Source: Myxococcales bacterium
GTDB lineage: Bacteria > Myxococcota_C > UBA6777
Direction: 5' to 3'
NCBI GenBank assembly: GCA_027005175.1
Contig: JALTMC010000028.1
Location: 1-7,507 of the forward strand
DNA length: 7,507 nucleotides
Shown: positions 1 through 5,480 of the stretch, in pieces
Numbering within the stretch: the stretch's first letter is position 1
Layout of the letters: each line of letters begins with the position of its first letter
Notes under the pieces: model-generated
Seen by the model: the letters and a program-made list of their open reading frames with translations, nothing else
Told to the model about the DNA's origin: nothing
Database searches by the model: none
Position numbers and translations under genes: made by a program

Positions 1-3
1 GTA

Positions 4-27
4 TGTCACAGACCGCCCTCACTGATC
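4..27 (+). repeat. Left terminal inverted repeat of the 277-bp element
   Basis: Matches the reverse complement of 257-280 at 22 of 24 bases, with mismatches at the 6th and 15th bases of the repeat. It is followed by an inner copy at 54-77. Confidence 0.7.
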
Positions 28-256
28 CTACTTGAGACCGGCAGAGAGTACCAACTTTGGGGGCGGCCAAACTGATCCTCATTTCCATGTCCCTCCCAGA
101 ACAAGTCTTCAACATTGTCGCGCGGAAAAGAAGTCAAGGGCTTGAAGCGTTTCGCTTTTGCCGAAGGCAACCCTTTACTTCTTTGAGCACGATGATAGAA
201 TCGATTGCTCTGGGGAAAATGTGCTTTGTCATGATCACTTTCGCCGCCCCGAACGT

Positions 257-280
257 GATCAGTGAAGGCGGTCTATGACA
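257..280 (-). repeat. Right terminal inverted repeat of the 277-bp element
   Basis: Inverted partner of 4-27. It directly abuts an inner related 24-bp unit at 233-256, giving a tandem pair at this end. Confidence 0.7.
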
Positions 281-410
281 ACCACAAATTACCTCTGTCA
301 CTACCACGTACTATTTCGGACGGATACGTTAATAAGTACATCTGGACTTGCAGGTTTTAATGAAGCGTAATACTGTGAACAGACATTGTGCCAGAAATTG
401 GGAGTTGGGC

Positions 411-956
411 GTGCGTTCAAAAACGACGGTAGACAAAATCCAAATCTTTATGAAATTGATGGGTCGTAAAGCACGAGGTCCAGGACGGATTTATTTTACT
501 GGAGGTACTTCAGCGATACTTCATGGTTGGCGAGATGCAACGATGGATGTTGACCTTAAACTTGACCCCGAGCCAAAGGGCGCTTTTGAAGCATTAGCCC
601 AGATCAAAAAAGACCTCAACATCAACATTGAGCTCGCCTCTCCAGGTGACTTTATTCCTGAACTTCCGGGCTGGCAGGACAGAAGTCACTTCATCGATTC
701 TTATGGTCTGGTGCAGTTTTTTCACTATGATTTCTACAGCCAGGCTCTTTCTAAAATAGAAAGGGGCCATTCTCAAGATACCCACGACGTTAAGGCGATG
801 TTTGATGAGGGCTATGTGAAGCCAGAAGAGCTAATGCGTCTTTTCCTTCTGATTGAGGCCAAACTAATACGATTCCCTTCTATTGACCCTGAGTCTTTTC
901 GGGCGAGAGTTGAGGAAGTGATTGAGGACATGTCCAATGAATCTGAAGAATCTTGA
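411..956 (+). CDS. DUF6036-type nucleotidyltransferase, module A
   Basis: Predicted 181-aa soluble protein of the minimal nucleotidyltransferase (NTase) superfamily. Members transfer a nucleotide to a protein, tRNA or small molecule; the substrate here is unknown. Visible motifs are GGTSA at residues 31-35, the metal-binding D46-x-D48 in MDVDLKL, a plausible third acidic residue E74 (INIELASP), and a KIERGHSQDTHDV block (115-127) like the K/R...D..D helix of AbiEii/DUF6036 proteins. All look intact. I chose GTG 411 because GGAG (401-404) lies 6 nt upstream and homologous families begin shortly before the GPGRIYFTGG strand. The frame is open further upstream, with a TTG at 348 and an ATG at 360. 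The 3' end overlaps the next gene by 20 bp, which suggests translational coupling. Family call is from remembered motifs; a toxin or antiphage role is inferred. Confidence 0.82.
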   Translation: MRSKTTVDKIQIFMKLMGRKARGPGRIYFTGGTSAILHGWRDATMDVDLKLDPEPKGAFEALAQIKKDLNINIELASPGDFIPELPGWQDRSHFIDSYGLVQFFHYDFYSQALSKIERGHSQDTHDVKAMFDEGYVKPEELMRLFLLIEAKLIRFPSIDPESFRARVEEVIEDMSNESEES

Positions 957-1233
957 AGAGCTTCCTGGAGCGGAGTTTGTTCTCCAGGGATTAGAAGAAC
1001 TCGCAGATGGTAAGGAGACCGCCTCATCGTTGCTTGTTGCCATTGGCTCTCCCAGGCTGCGACGACTCGGCCTGCCCATCCCTCCTGGAAGTGAGCTACC
1101 AGAACGCCCAGAACATCGGCTTTATGACCTGCTTGCCCTCAAGCACGATGATAATGCTCACTCCCAATACAACGCGATGATTCGGCGATTGGTTAGCTTT
1201 GAACGCACACTGGAGTCAGTCAGAGTATTGTAG
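937..1233 (+). CDS. Small partner protein of NTase module A
   Basis: 98-aa protein that starts inside the 3' end of the NTase gene, so the two are probably co-translated. ATG 937 is chosen over the upstream ATG 922 because the family-like sequence begins with the LEELPGAEFV segment; GAGG at 924-927 is a possible ribosome site. The sequence looks helical, with no signal peptide or membrane segment. Conserved-looking blocks are SSLLVAIGSPRLRRLGLPIP (31-50), EHRLYDLLA (59-67) and HSQYNAMIRRLVSFERTLE (75-93). From memory, small proteins with this pattern often follow DUF6036 NTases and are annotated only as hypothetical. It may be an antitoxin or a specificity subunit, but nothing in the sequence proves this. 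Confidence 0.75.
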   Translation: MNLKNLEELPGAEFVLQGLEELADGKETASSLLVAIGSPRLRRLGLPIPPGSELPERPEHRLYDLLALKHDDNAHSQYNAMIRRLVSFERTLESVRVL

Positions 1234-1318
1234 GCAAGAGATGCAACAGACACAGCCTTGTTATCTCTTTGTATGAGTATGATTCTTTGAGAGATAGTTC
1301 CAGGAACGACCTCAAGAT

Positions 1319-1341
1319 GAGACAAAGGACTTTTTTGTCTC
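1319..1341. repeat. Perfect 8-bp inverted repeat (hairpin)
   Basis: GAGACAAA (1319-1326) pairs perfectly with TTTGTCTC (1334-1341) around a 7-nt loop. It lies 86 bp after the stop of the module A partner and 36 bp beyond the 3' end of the minus-strand tRNA-like segment. No T-run follows the stem on either strand, so it is not a standard intrinsic terminator. Confidence 0.4.
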
Positions 1342-1376
1342 TCTCTGGAATTGTGGAATGTCTTACTCTCAGTGTA

Positions 1377-1423
1377 TAGGCGGGATGGGATTCGAACCCA
1401 CACTTGAAGGATTTTAAGAGCAG
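1377..1423 (-). pseudogene. tRNA-derived 3' half (anticodon loop to acceptor strand)
   Basis: On the minus strand a canonical T-arm is visible: stem GTGGG/CCCAT closing with one G-U pair around the loop TTCGAAT (1385-1401), followed by an acceptor-like CCCGCCT and an A. On the 5' side is an anticodon-loop-like CTTAAAA with TCCTT behind it, which could read UAA (leucine). The matching 5' half is missing: the bases where AAGGA or GGATT should stand are different, and no AGGCGGG acceptor strand occurs at the right distance. The variable region is also too short for a normal leucine tRNA. It is most simply a broken tRNA or an integration-site remnant left by an element targeting a tRNA 3' end. 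Confidence 0.45.
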
Positions 1424-1556
1424 TGTACCTATAAATGTCCTGTTTCTGCATAGCTGCCTGTTGACGGAGGAAATGTCGGTTTATTCGGGGTCTTTGAGCT
1501 TGTTCCCAATTCTTGAAGCAAGAGAATCCAAGACTCCAAAGGACCTGTGACCTCTA

Positions 1557-2060
1557 ATGATTGTAGCTGATCAATCGTTTAGAACACTTCTCAACCTGCA
1601 CCCTCACCAGCACTGGATTGTCAGCGACGGTGCTTTTGCCATGGATGGTTCATTCTATCCATTGCCCCGGATGCAGAAGAAAGTTAGAGAGCAACTCACC
1701 CGAGTGTTGCAGAGAAAAGTGCTCAACGGGCTGGTGCGACAGGGAAAACTTTCTGCCGAGGAGCGGAGAAGGATGCTGCGATGGAGGCATACCGGATTTA
1801 GCATTGATACTTCCGTCTGTATCCGTGAGGACCGACGGCAGGAACTTGAGAAGCTTCTGTGCTACATCCGACGCCACCCCTTTCGGCTGTCAGGCTTCTC
1901 ATACAACCACCAACACGGTGTGGTGCTTTATCACGCTCCCAATTTGCCTTGTCCTGTCCCTGGGTTGATGATTCTAGCATATAGTGGGAGCAATCTGCAG
2001 ATTACGGGGCAGGAAGTGGCTGTGGAGCGAAAGCGAAAGCCTCTTTCTCCGAAACGTTGA
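1557..2060 (+). pseudogene. IS91-family transposase remnant (HUH type)
   Basis: Middle part of an IS91-like rolling-circle transposase (Y2_Tnp/PF04986 type). Recognisable blocks are LNLHPHQHWIVSDGAFAMDG (HUH region, residues 12-31), FYPLP, the RMLRWRHTGFSID segment (72-84) and ELEKLLCYIRRHPFRLSGFSY (95-115), where Tyr102 sits at the usual nicking-tyrosine position. Family resemblance ends near VVLYH (about 125); the remaining ~40 residues are unrelated. Intact relatives are usually about 300-400 aa with an N-terminal zinc-binding region, absent here. The metal-binding HUH reads H-Q-H instead of the usual H-hydrophobic-H, a further sign of decay. An in-frame TGA at 1548-1550 blocks extension upstream. 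The product, if made, would not be an active transposase. Confidence 0.72.
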
Positions 2061-2098
2061 CGCTTCTCACTGGAAAGAGTAGCCCTGGAAGAAATCTC

Positions 2099-2127
2099 TG
2101 AACAAATGCCTTTGTTTTGTGTATACT
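2099..2127 (+). promoter_or_regulatory. Predicted sigma70-type promoter for the B/C operon
   Basis: TGAACA (2099-2104, 4 of 6 to the -35 consensus) and TATACT (2122-2127, 5 of 6 to TATAAT) are separated by exactly 17 bp. The 5' end of a transcript would fall near 2134, about 33 nt before the GTG at 2167. Based on sequence match only. Confidence 0.4.
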
Positions 2128-2154
2128 GGAACTCTACGTTGCGTCATTTGCCGT

Positions 2155-2160
2155 GGAGGA
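2155..2160 (+). promoter_or_regulatory. Ribosome binding site deciding a GTG start
   Basis: GGAGGA lies 6 nt before GTG 2167. This favours 2167 over the in-frame ATG at 2119, which has no such site and would overlap the predicted promoter -10. Confidence 0.6.
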
Positions 2161-2166
2161 ACTATT

Positions 2167-2379
2167 GTGAAGAGAGCGATTCGTATCGATAAAACAGTTA
2201 GCCAGATCAAGCGACTGGATGATTCAGAAGATGATTATGCACTGTTGCACGAATCTCCAGCACGACGCTTGGAGCTTGTGTGGGAAGTCTCCCGCTCTGT
2301 GTGGGCTATGCGAGGGCTAACAGATACTACTCCCCGATTATCGAGAGATGTTGGACGCGTTATTCGACCACAACGCTGA
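2167..2379 (+). CDS. Small partner protein of NTase module B
   Basis: 70-aa basic protein without signal peptide or membrane segment. Its layout matches the small proteins that commonly sit just upstream of DUF6036-like NTases: a short N-terminal strand (RAIRIDKTVSQIK, 3-15), an acidic linker, a helix of the ERLELVWELSR type (here ARRLELVWEVSRSVWAMRG, 32-50), and a C-terminal RLSRDVGRVIRP (57-68) carrying several arginines. This comes from memory of gene pairs; no curated function is known to me. The GTG start is fixed by GGAGGA 6 nt upstream. Its 3' end overlaps the start of the truncated NTase B by 32 bp. Its cognate NTase is destroyed, so it is an orphan partner unless it now works with module C. 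Confidence 0.68.
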   Translation: MKRAIRIDKTVSQIKRLDDSEDDYALLHESPARRLELVWEVSRSVWAMRGLTDTTPRLSRDVGRVIRPQR

Positions 2380-2431
2380 GTTCTTGTTGGTTGGTGCATA
2401 TGCTATTCGCCGGAGGAAAAATGATATTTGA
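2348..2431 (+). pseudogene. Truncated N-terminus of NTase module B
   Basis: ATG 2348 opens a frame whose first 19 residues, MLDALFDHNAEFLLVGAYA, are the classic start of a minimal nucleotidyltransferase: helix, then a hydrophobic strand leading into the G-[GAS] nucleotide-binding turn. The expected continuation (MAAHG..RAT.D.D) is absent. After codon 19 the frame runs through eight unrelated codons and stops at 2431. The D-x-D motif and the whole catalytic core are missing, so the product cannot be active. The break is around 2404. The ribosome site and ATG of the next NTase (2421) lie within this frame, overlapping it by 11 nt, so ribosomes finishing this fragment could reinitiate on module C. 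Confidence 0.65.
2349..2369 (+). repeat. 21-bp direct repeat, copy 1
   Basis: Contains TTGGACGCGTTATTCGACC and recurs without mismatch at 3209-3229. This copy is codons 1-7 of NTase B; the second copy lies after module C. Confidence 0.85.
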
Positions 2432-2897
2432 GGAAGCCAAAAAAATCCTGGCTGCATTGGCAGCGGAAAATGTTGAGTATGTGCTGATTGGCTCTATGGC
2501 CATGGCGGCTCAGGGACTTCCTCGTGCAACTCAAGATATCGATTTCTTTGTGGCACCAGACAAAGAGAATGTTGAGAGACTTAAGCAAGCACTAAGAGCA
2601 CTGTATCAGGATCCAAACGTTGACCAGATTGAAGCAGATGAATTGATAGGTGATTACCCTGCAGTCCAGTACATCCCTCCACATGGTCAGTATGCAATGG
2701 ATATTCTGACGCGTTTGGGTGAAGCATTTCAGTATGAGGATATTGTCTATGAGGAAATCATTCTGGATACTATATCGATCCGCGTTGCTACTCCACGAAT
2801 GTTATATGAGATGAAAAAAGATACTGTTCGACCTCAAGACAGGGCAGATGCATTTCGTATCAAATCTGCATTTGAAGAGGAGGATGACAAATGGTAG
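2421..2897 (+). CDS. Minimal nucleotidyltransferase, module C
   Basis: 158-aa soluble NTase with an intact core: strand and turn YVLIGSMAMAAQG (20-32; G24-S25), RATQDIDFFV (35-44) with the metal ligands D39 and D41, and a likely third carboxylate D94 in YAMDIL. The C-terminal RVATPRMLYEMKKDTVRPQDRADAF (121-145) corresponds to the conserved V.TP..L...K....R.KD..D block of AbiEii/DUF6036-type proteins. GGAGG (2412-2416) four nt upstream fixes ATG 2421; the in-frame sequence further upstream (to 2280) is noise. The gene lies directly behind truncated NTase B and overlaps its own partner by 7 bp. Activity would be nucleotide transfer to an unknown target, by family knowledge; a toxin-like role is inferred. 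Confidence 0.82.
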   Translation: MIFEEAKKILAALAAENVEYVLIGSMAMAAQGLPRATQDIDFFVAPDKENVERLKQALRALYQDPNVDQIEADELIGDYPAVQYIPPHGQYAMDILTRLGEAFQYEDIVYEEIILDTISIRVATPRMLYEMKKDTVRPQDRADAFRIKSAFEEEDDKW

Positions 2898-3118
2898 TCA
2901 AGAAATTTCGCAGGGTAGAAGATATGGCAGCACCTTCCTCCCTTCCTCCTCTCGAACCAGGCAACCTACGAATTGCTTGTGAGCTTACAGAACTTGCATA
3001 TGCACTACATCCATGGAAGTTTGAACCAGGTGTTTATAAATACCGCTCATTTGAAGAAGCTTTCCTGGCACGCCAGAAGTGGGAAGCCACTCAGATCAGA
3101 AAACGCCACAAAAATTAA
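2891..3118 (+). CDS. Small partner protein of NTase module C
   Basis: 75-aa protein whose ATG overlaps the NTase C stop by 7 bp, with GAGGAGG (2877-2883) 7 nt upstream: a textbook coupled pair. Sequence blocks are KKFRRVEDMAAP (4-15), PPLEPGNLRIACELTELAYA (19-38) and GVYKYRSFEEAFLARQKWEA (47-66). These resemble the small 'FRSVEDM..P..PLDPENLR.A.EL..LA' proteins I recall next to NTase genes in several bacterial phyla, generally annotated as hypothetical. It has no membrane segment and is unlike the partners of modules A or B. It could be the antitoxin, or a regulator of the NTase; the sequence does not say which. Confidence 0.75.
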   Translation: MVVKKFRRVEDMAAPSSLPPLEPGNLRIACELTELAYALHPWKFEPGVYKYRSFEEAFLARQKWEATQIRKRHKN

Positions 3119-3326
3119 CTTATAGAGTGGTTGGTGGTTCCTTTGGGACAGGACTCTTTTGGGGGCGAGGGTCCGTTTGGAGATTGTGACTGGTTCGTGA
3201 CACTGGGGTGTTGGACGCGTTATTCGACCTTGATCTTTCCTACCTTTCATCCTCAGCTACAACAACCAACCCGTCGCCATGATTGAGTTCTATCATCGCA
3301 TCTTTCAGTGGAATTGCGTATTCCGC
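3119..3326. other. Non-coding stretch between module C and the IS21 element
   Basis: No intact gene. It contains the second 21-bp repeat copy (3209-3229) and a short minus-strand coding relic (3240-3335). No clear terminator follows module C. Confidence 0.5.
3209..3229 (+). repeat. 21-bp direct repeat, copy 2
   Basis: Exact copy of 2349-2369, but the bases on both sides differ. A GTG replaces the ATG of the first copy and the frame beyond (LDLSYLSSS) no longer resembles an NTase. It is therefore a stray fragment of the NTase B start on the far side of module C. Confidence 0.85.
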
Positions 3327-3335
3327 TGTTATCGA
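3240..3335 (-). pseudogene. Short coding relic at the IS21 boundary
   Basis: A 31-codon minus-strand frame running from the putative IS end to a TAG, containing YAIPLKDAMIELNHGDG and ending LVVVAEDER. The composition (alternating hydrophobic strand, acidic helix, a GDGLVVVAEDE turn) looks like the C-terminal end of a real folded protein rather than random sequence. It has no start codon of its own with a ribosome site, and the upstream part is replaced by IS sequence. Family unrecognised; it may simply be chance. Confidence 0.25.
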
Positions 3336-3355
3336 TCACCTAGTAGGGTAGGCAA

Positions 3356-3829
3356 CTAGCGAGGTAACCTGACGGTTCCTTTTCCATCTGCTCGGGCCAA
3401 CAGCAGCTCTTGAAAGAAGCGTGAGACTCGAAAGAAAAGAGCACTATACCCTTCCCGACAAGCTTTTTGGGCCAATGCATAACAGAGATACGTTTTCCCC
3501 ACGCCAGTCGGACCAACGATGACAAGGTTGTGATGGTTTCGCAGCCACTCACAGGTGGCCAGACGAGCCATAAGAGTTCTGTCCAATCCCCTCTTATGAC
3601 GATAGTTGATGTCTTCGATGCAAGCCTGCTGTCGAAGCTTTGCGTTCTTGATTCTCCTTGCCAAGCAACGGGCTTCGCGATCACTGTGCTCCCGATCAAC
3701 CAGCATTGAGACCCGCTCTTGAAAACAGAGTTGATTGTAATTGTCGTCCTTCAGTTGAGCTTCGAGTGCATGGGCAAACCCATGCATCTTCATCTGGCTC
3801 AGTTTGTGGTACGTTTCTTCCAGTAACAT
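3356..3829 (-). pseudogene. istB: IS21 helper ATPase IstB, C-terminally truncated
   Basis: IstB is the AAA+ ATPase, related to DnaC, that helps IS21 transposase capture its target. The N-terminal helical region (MLLEETYHKLSQMKMHGFAHA) and Walker A GPTGVGKT (residues 106-113) are intact. The FFQELLLARADG segment (138-149) follows, and there the family resemblance stops: nine unrelated codons lead to TAG. Relatives are about 240-260 aa and continue into Walker B (LLILDD), sensor and arginine-finger motifs, all missing here, so ATP hydrolysis should fail. ATG 3829 lies 12 nt after the istA stop and overlaps no other gene. The GGAGAG in that gap would serve as ribosome site. The cut coincides with a presumed internal deletion of the element. 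Confidence 0.85.
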
Positions 3830-3841
3830 TCGTTCTCTCCG

Positions 3842-5392
3842 TTAGTTGTAGTAGTGAGGACCACGTATGTTTTCATGGTCCAGTGGTGGTCGTTCTTCTT
3901 CCTCCGTTTGTAGGGACTGCTGCTCCAGCCCACTCTTCAAAATGGAACTCACACTTCGATAGTTATACATCCCGAAGTACCGGGCTCTTTGGCAGGCTTT
4001 CTCCAATCTCTCTGAACCGTAAGAGTCTGCCAACCTCAAAATGCCCAGACAGGCCCGAAATCCTTGCTCAACATGAGGCTTTCTCTCCAAAATGTCCTCT
4101 AACAAGGCGACGGTATTGGGACCCATCTTGTGAGCCCATCGTACAAGCCTTTCAGGACTCCACTCACCCCAACTCTGGTGAGAAGCAGGTCGGTGAGATG
4201 GGTCTGTTGTGTAACGTCCTGGCTCGTTGCTCTTGAGGTGAGAAGCAACTCTCTGGTTGTTGAAGAAGAGCTCTACAGTGCTTTGTGTAGCTCGCACTTC
4301 GACGCGCTTGCGGACCAGTTGATAAGGAACGCTGTAGTAGTGCTTCTCAAAACAGATGTGATAGTCTATGTTGACCCCTACCTTGCTTTTCCAATGGGCG
4401 AGTTCATACCTCTGAGGTGACAACGGTTTAAGTGCTGGTTTGTCAATCTCTTCAAAGAGGGAGGCTCTGGTCCCATCCAGCTGAGAGAGAGGGCGGTTGT
4501 TGAGCCAAGTGAGCCTTTCCTGGATTGCCGAAACAGCTTCCTGGCGCGAGAAGAAAGTTTGGTTCCGCAGGGGAGCAAGAATCCATCGCTCGGCCTGGAG
4601 GACACCATTTTCAACCTTGGCTTTGTCTTTGGGCTTGAGTACTCTGGCGGGAATCACGACACAATCGTAATGTTTGGCCAGTTCCTGATAGGTGGGGTTG
4701 AGTTCGGGTTCATAAAAGCAAGGGCTTTTGACACCTGCCTTCAGGTTGTCGGGAACAAGAATCTGTGGAACACCTCTAAAAAACTCAAAAGCACGGATAT
4801 GAGGGGAACACCAGTTCTCGAGAGTTTGACTTTTGTGAACTTCAACGTAGGTGTAGCTGCTGGCTCCAAAGGTGGCAACGAAGAGCTGGTATGCCTGGCT
4901 CGCTCCCGTTTGTGGGTCGATGATAGGGATGGTTTGTCCGGCGTAATCAACGAACAGTTTCTCTCCAGCCTTGTGTTGTTGGTGCATGACCAACTCAAGG
5001 TTTTGACGCCGGTTCCGGTAGAGTTCACAAAACTGAGAGTACTGGTAGCAGTGTTCGCTGTGCTCATTGTTCTGGTGGTATTCAATCCAGAGCAACATCA
5101 AAGTCACGCCATCACGCTTGAGTTCACGGTAGATATATGGAAAATCAGGTGCGATGCGTTGAGTGTTGTTGGGTTTGTCAGGAAAAAGAAGAGCTTCAAG
5201 AGCAGCATCGTCATCAAGTTCAGGGGCAAGCGGCCAGGAAAGGCCTGCGGCTTGGGCTCGACCGATGTACTCCGTCACAGTAGATGGTGAAACATTGCAA
5301 CTCTTAGCAGTCGCACGACCAGAGAGTTTTACTCCCCACCGAAGTCTAAGTATTTCTCGTATCTTTCGCATGGTCAACCTATCTGCGGGCAT
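3842..5392 (-). CDS. istA: IS21-family transposase IstA
   Basis: 516-aa DDE transposase, full family length. Residues 1-50 contain a helix-turn-helix (IREILRLRWGVKLSGRATAK, then NVSPSTVTEYIGRA) that should bind the terminal repeats. The catalytic triad of the rve/retroviral-integrase fold is readable: D149 in FVDYAG, D215 in VPDNLKAGV and E261 in KAKVENGV. A beta-rich C-terminal domain follows (HYYSVPYQLVRKRVEVRAT). ATG 5392 follows GAGGAGAG with a 6-nt gap, confirming the start. No frameshift or stop interrupts it, so the enzyme may be functional even though istB is not. It might still bind related ends, though the 277-bp element on the left carries a different tip sequence. Confidence 0.95.
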   Translation of the reverse strand: MPADRLTMRKIREILRLRWGVKLSGRATAKSCNVSPSTVTEYIGRAQAAGLSWPLAPELDDDAALEALLFPDKPNNTQRIAPDFPYIYRELKRDGVTLMLLWIEYHQNNEHSEHCYQYSQFCELYRNRRQNLELVMHQQHKAGEKLFVDYAGQTIPIIDPQTGASQAYQLFVATFGASSYTYVEVHKSQTLENWCSPHIRAFEFFRGVPQILVPDNLKAGVKSPCFYEPELNPTYQELAKHYDCVVIPARVLKPKDKAKVENGVLQAERWILAPLRNQTFFSRQEAVSAIQERLTWLNNRPLSQLDGTRASLFEEIDKPALKPLSPQRYELAHWKSKVGVNIDYHICFEKHYYSVPYQLVRKRVEVRATQSTVELFFNNQRVASHLKSNEPGRYTTDPSHRPASHQSWGEWSPERLVRWAHKMGPNTVALLEDILERKPHVEQGFRACLGILRLADSYGSERLEKACQRARYFGMYNYRSVSSILKSGLEQQSLQTEEEERPPLDHENIRGPHYYN

Positions 5393-5397
5393 AGTTT

Positions 5398-5429
5398 TCT
5401 CTCCTCATTTGAAGATGGTTAAGGAGAGA
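5398..5429 (-). promoter_or_regulatory. Hairpin covering the istA ribosome binding site
   Basis: On the minus strand TCTCTCCT (5429-5422) can pair perfectly with AGGAGAGA (5405-5398) around a 16-nt loop. The second arm is the Shine-Dalgarno of istA, 6 nt before its ATG. A transcript reading in from outside or from the terminal repeats would carry both arms, so the hairpin could hold translation low, as is known for some other insertion sequences. Confidence 0.4.
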
Positions 5430-5480
5430 GGATTATGCCTGTTTTTTTGTCGTTGACCAGTGTCACTTAACTCTTACAAA

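Larger units (their letters stand above)
4..280. mobile_element. 277-bp non-autonomous IS21-type element (MITE-like)
   Basis: The two ends form a 24-bp terminal inverted repeat (4-27 against 257-280) with 22 of 24 positions matching. Both start TGTC and end CACTGATC, so the element has the TG...CA tips usual for the IS21 family. Inside lies a second inverted pair, 54-77 against 233-256, matching at 20 of 24 positions with a shared GGGGCGGC core and a terminal TGATC. On the right the two units abut. On the left they are separated by 26 bp (28-53), which could be a decayed third unit. Three repeats at one end and two at the other is the arrangement known for IS21. No transposase fits between them, and the 78-232 interior is unrecognised. 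Target duplications cannot be checked because only 3 bases lie to the left. I infer an internally deleted or miniature IS21 relative. Confidence 0.6.
1234..1556. other. Gene-poor stretch between module A and the IS91 relic
   Basis: No convincing gene. It holds an 8-bp hairpin (1319-1341) and a tRNA-like 3' half on the minus strand (1377-1423), described separately. A 25-codon reading frame at 1473-1550 (+) has GGAGGAA almost touching its ATG but no recognisable sequence, so I do not call it. A TTCTTG-AAG-CAAGAGAA inverted repeat lies at about 1510-1526. The area looks like debris between two accessory units. Confidence 0.5.

Noticed and set aside
57-278. 73-codon frame inside the left miniature element
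   Set aside because: It runs through the terminal repeats at both ends, lacks a ribosome site and matches no family.
1319-1341. Intrinsic terminator for module A
   Set aside because: The stem is AT-rich and no T-run follows it on either strand.
1377-1450. tRNA-Leu(UAA) interrupted by a group I intron
   Set aside because: The base before the would-be 3' exon is not the required G, no intron core is visible, and there is no long variable arm.
1158-1451. 97-codon minus-strand frame
   Set aside because: It reads through the tRNA-like segment and hairpin and into the antisense of the module A partner; no protein-like features.
2280-2420. N-terminal extension of NTase C to 2280
   Set aside because: The 47 extra residues are out-of-frame readings of partner B and NTase B. 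A strong GGAGG site fixes the start at 2421.
2350-3216. Integron-like GTTGGAC core (fits GTTRRRY) in both copies of the 21-bp repeat, suggesting an attC-flanked cassette
   Set aside because: The matching inverse core (RYYYAAC) is not found within the usual distance upstream of the second copy, and the first copy is simply codons of NTase B.
4559-5290. 243-codon plus-strand frame opposite istA
   Set aside because: It is the antisense shadow of the well-supported transposase gene.
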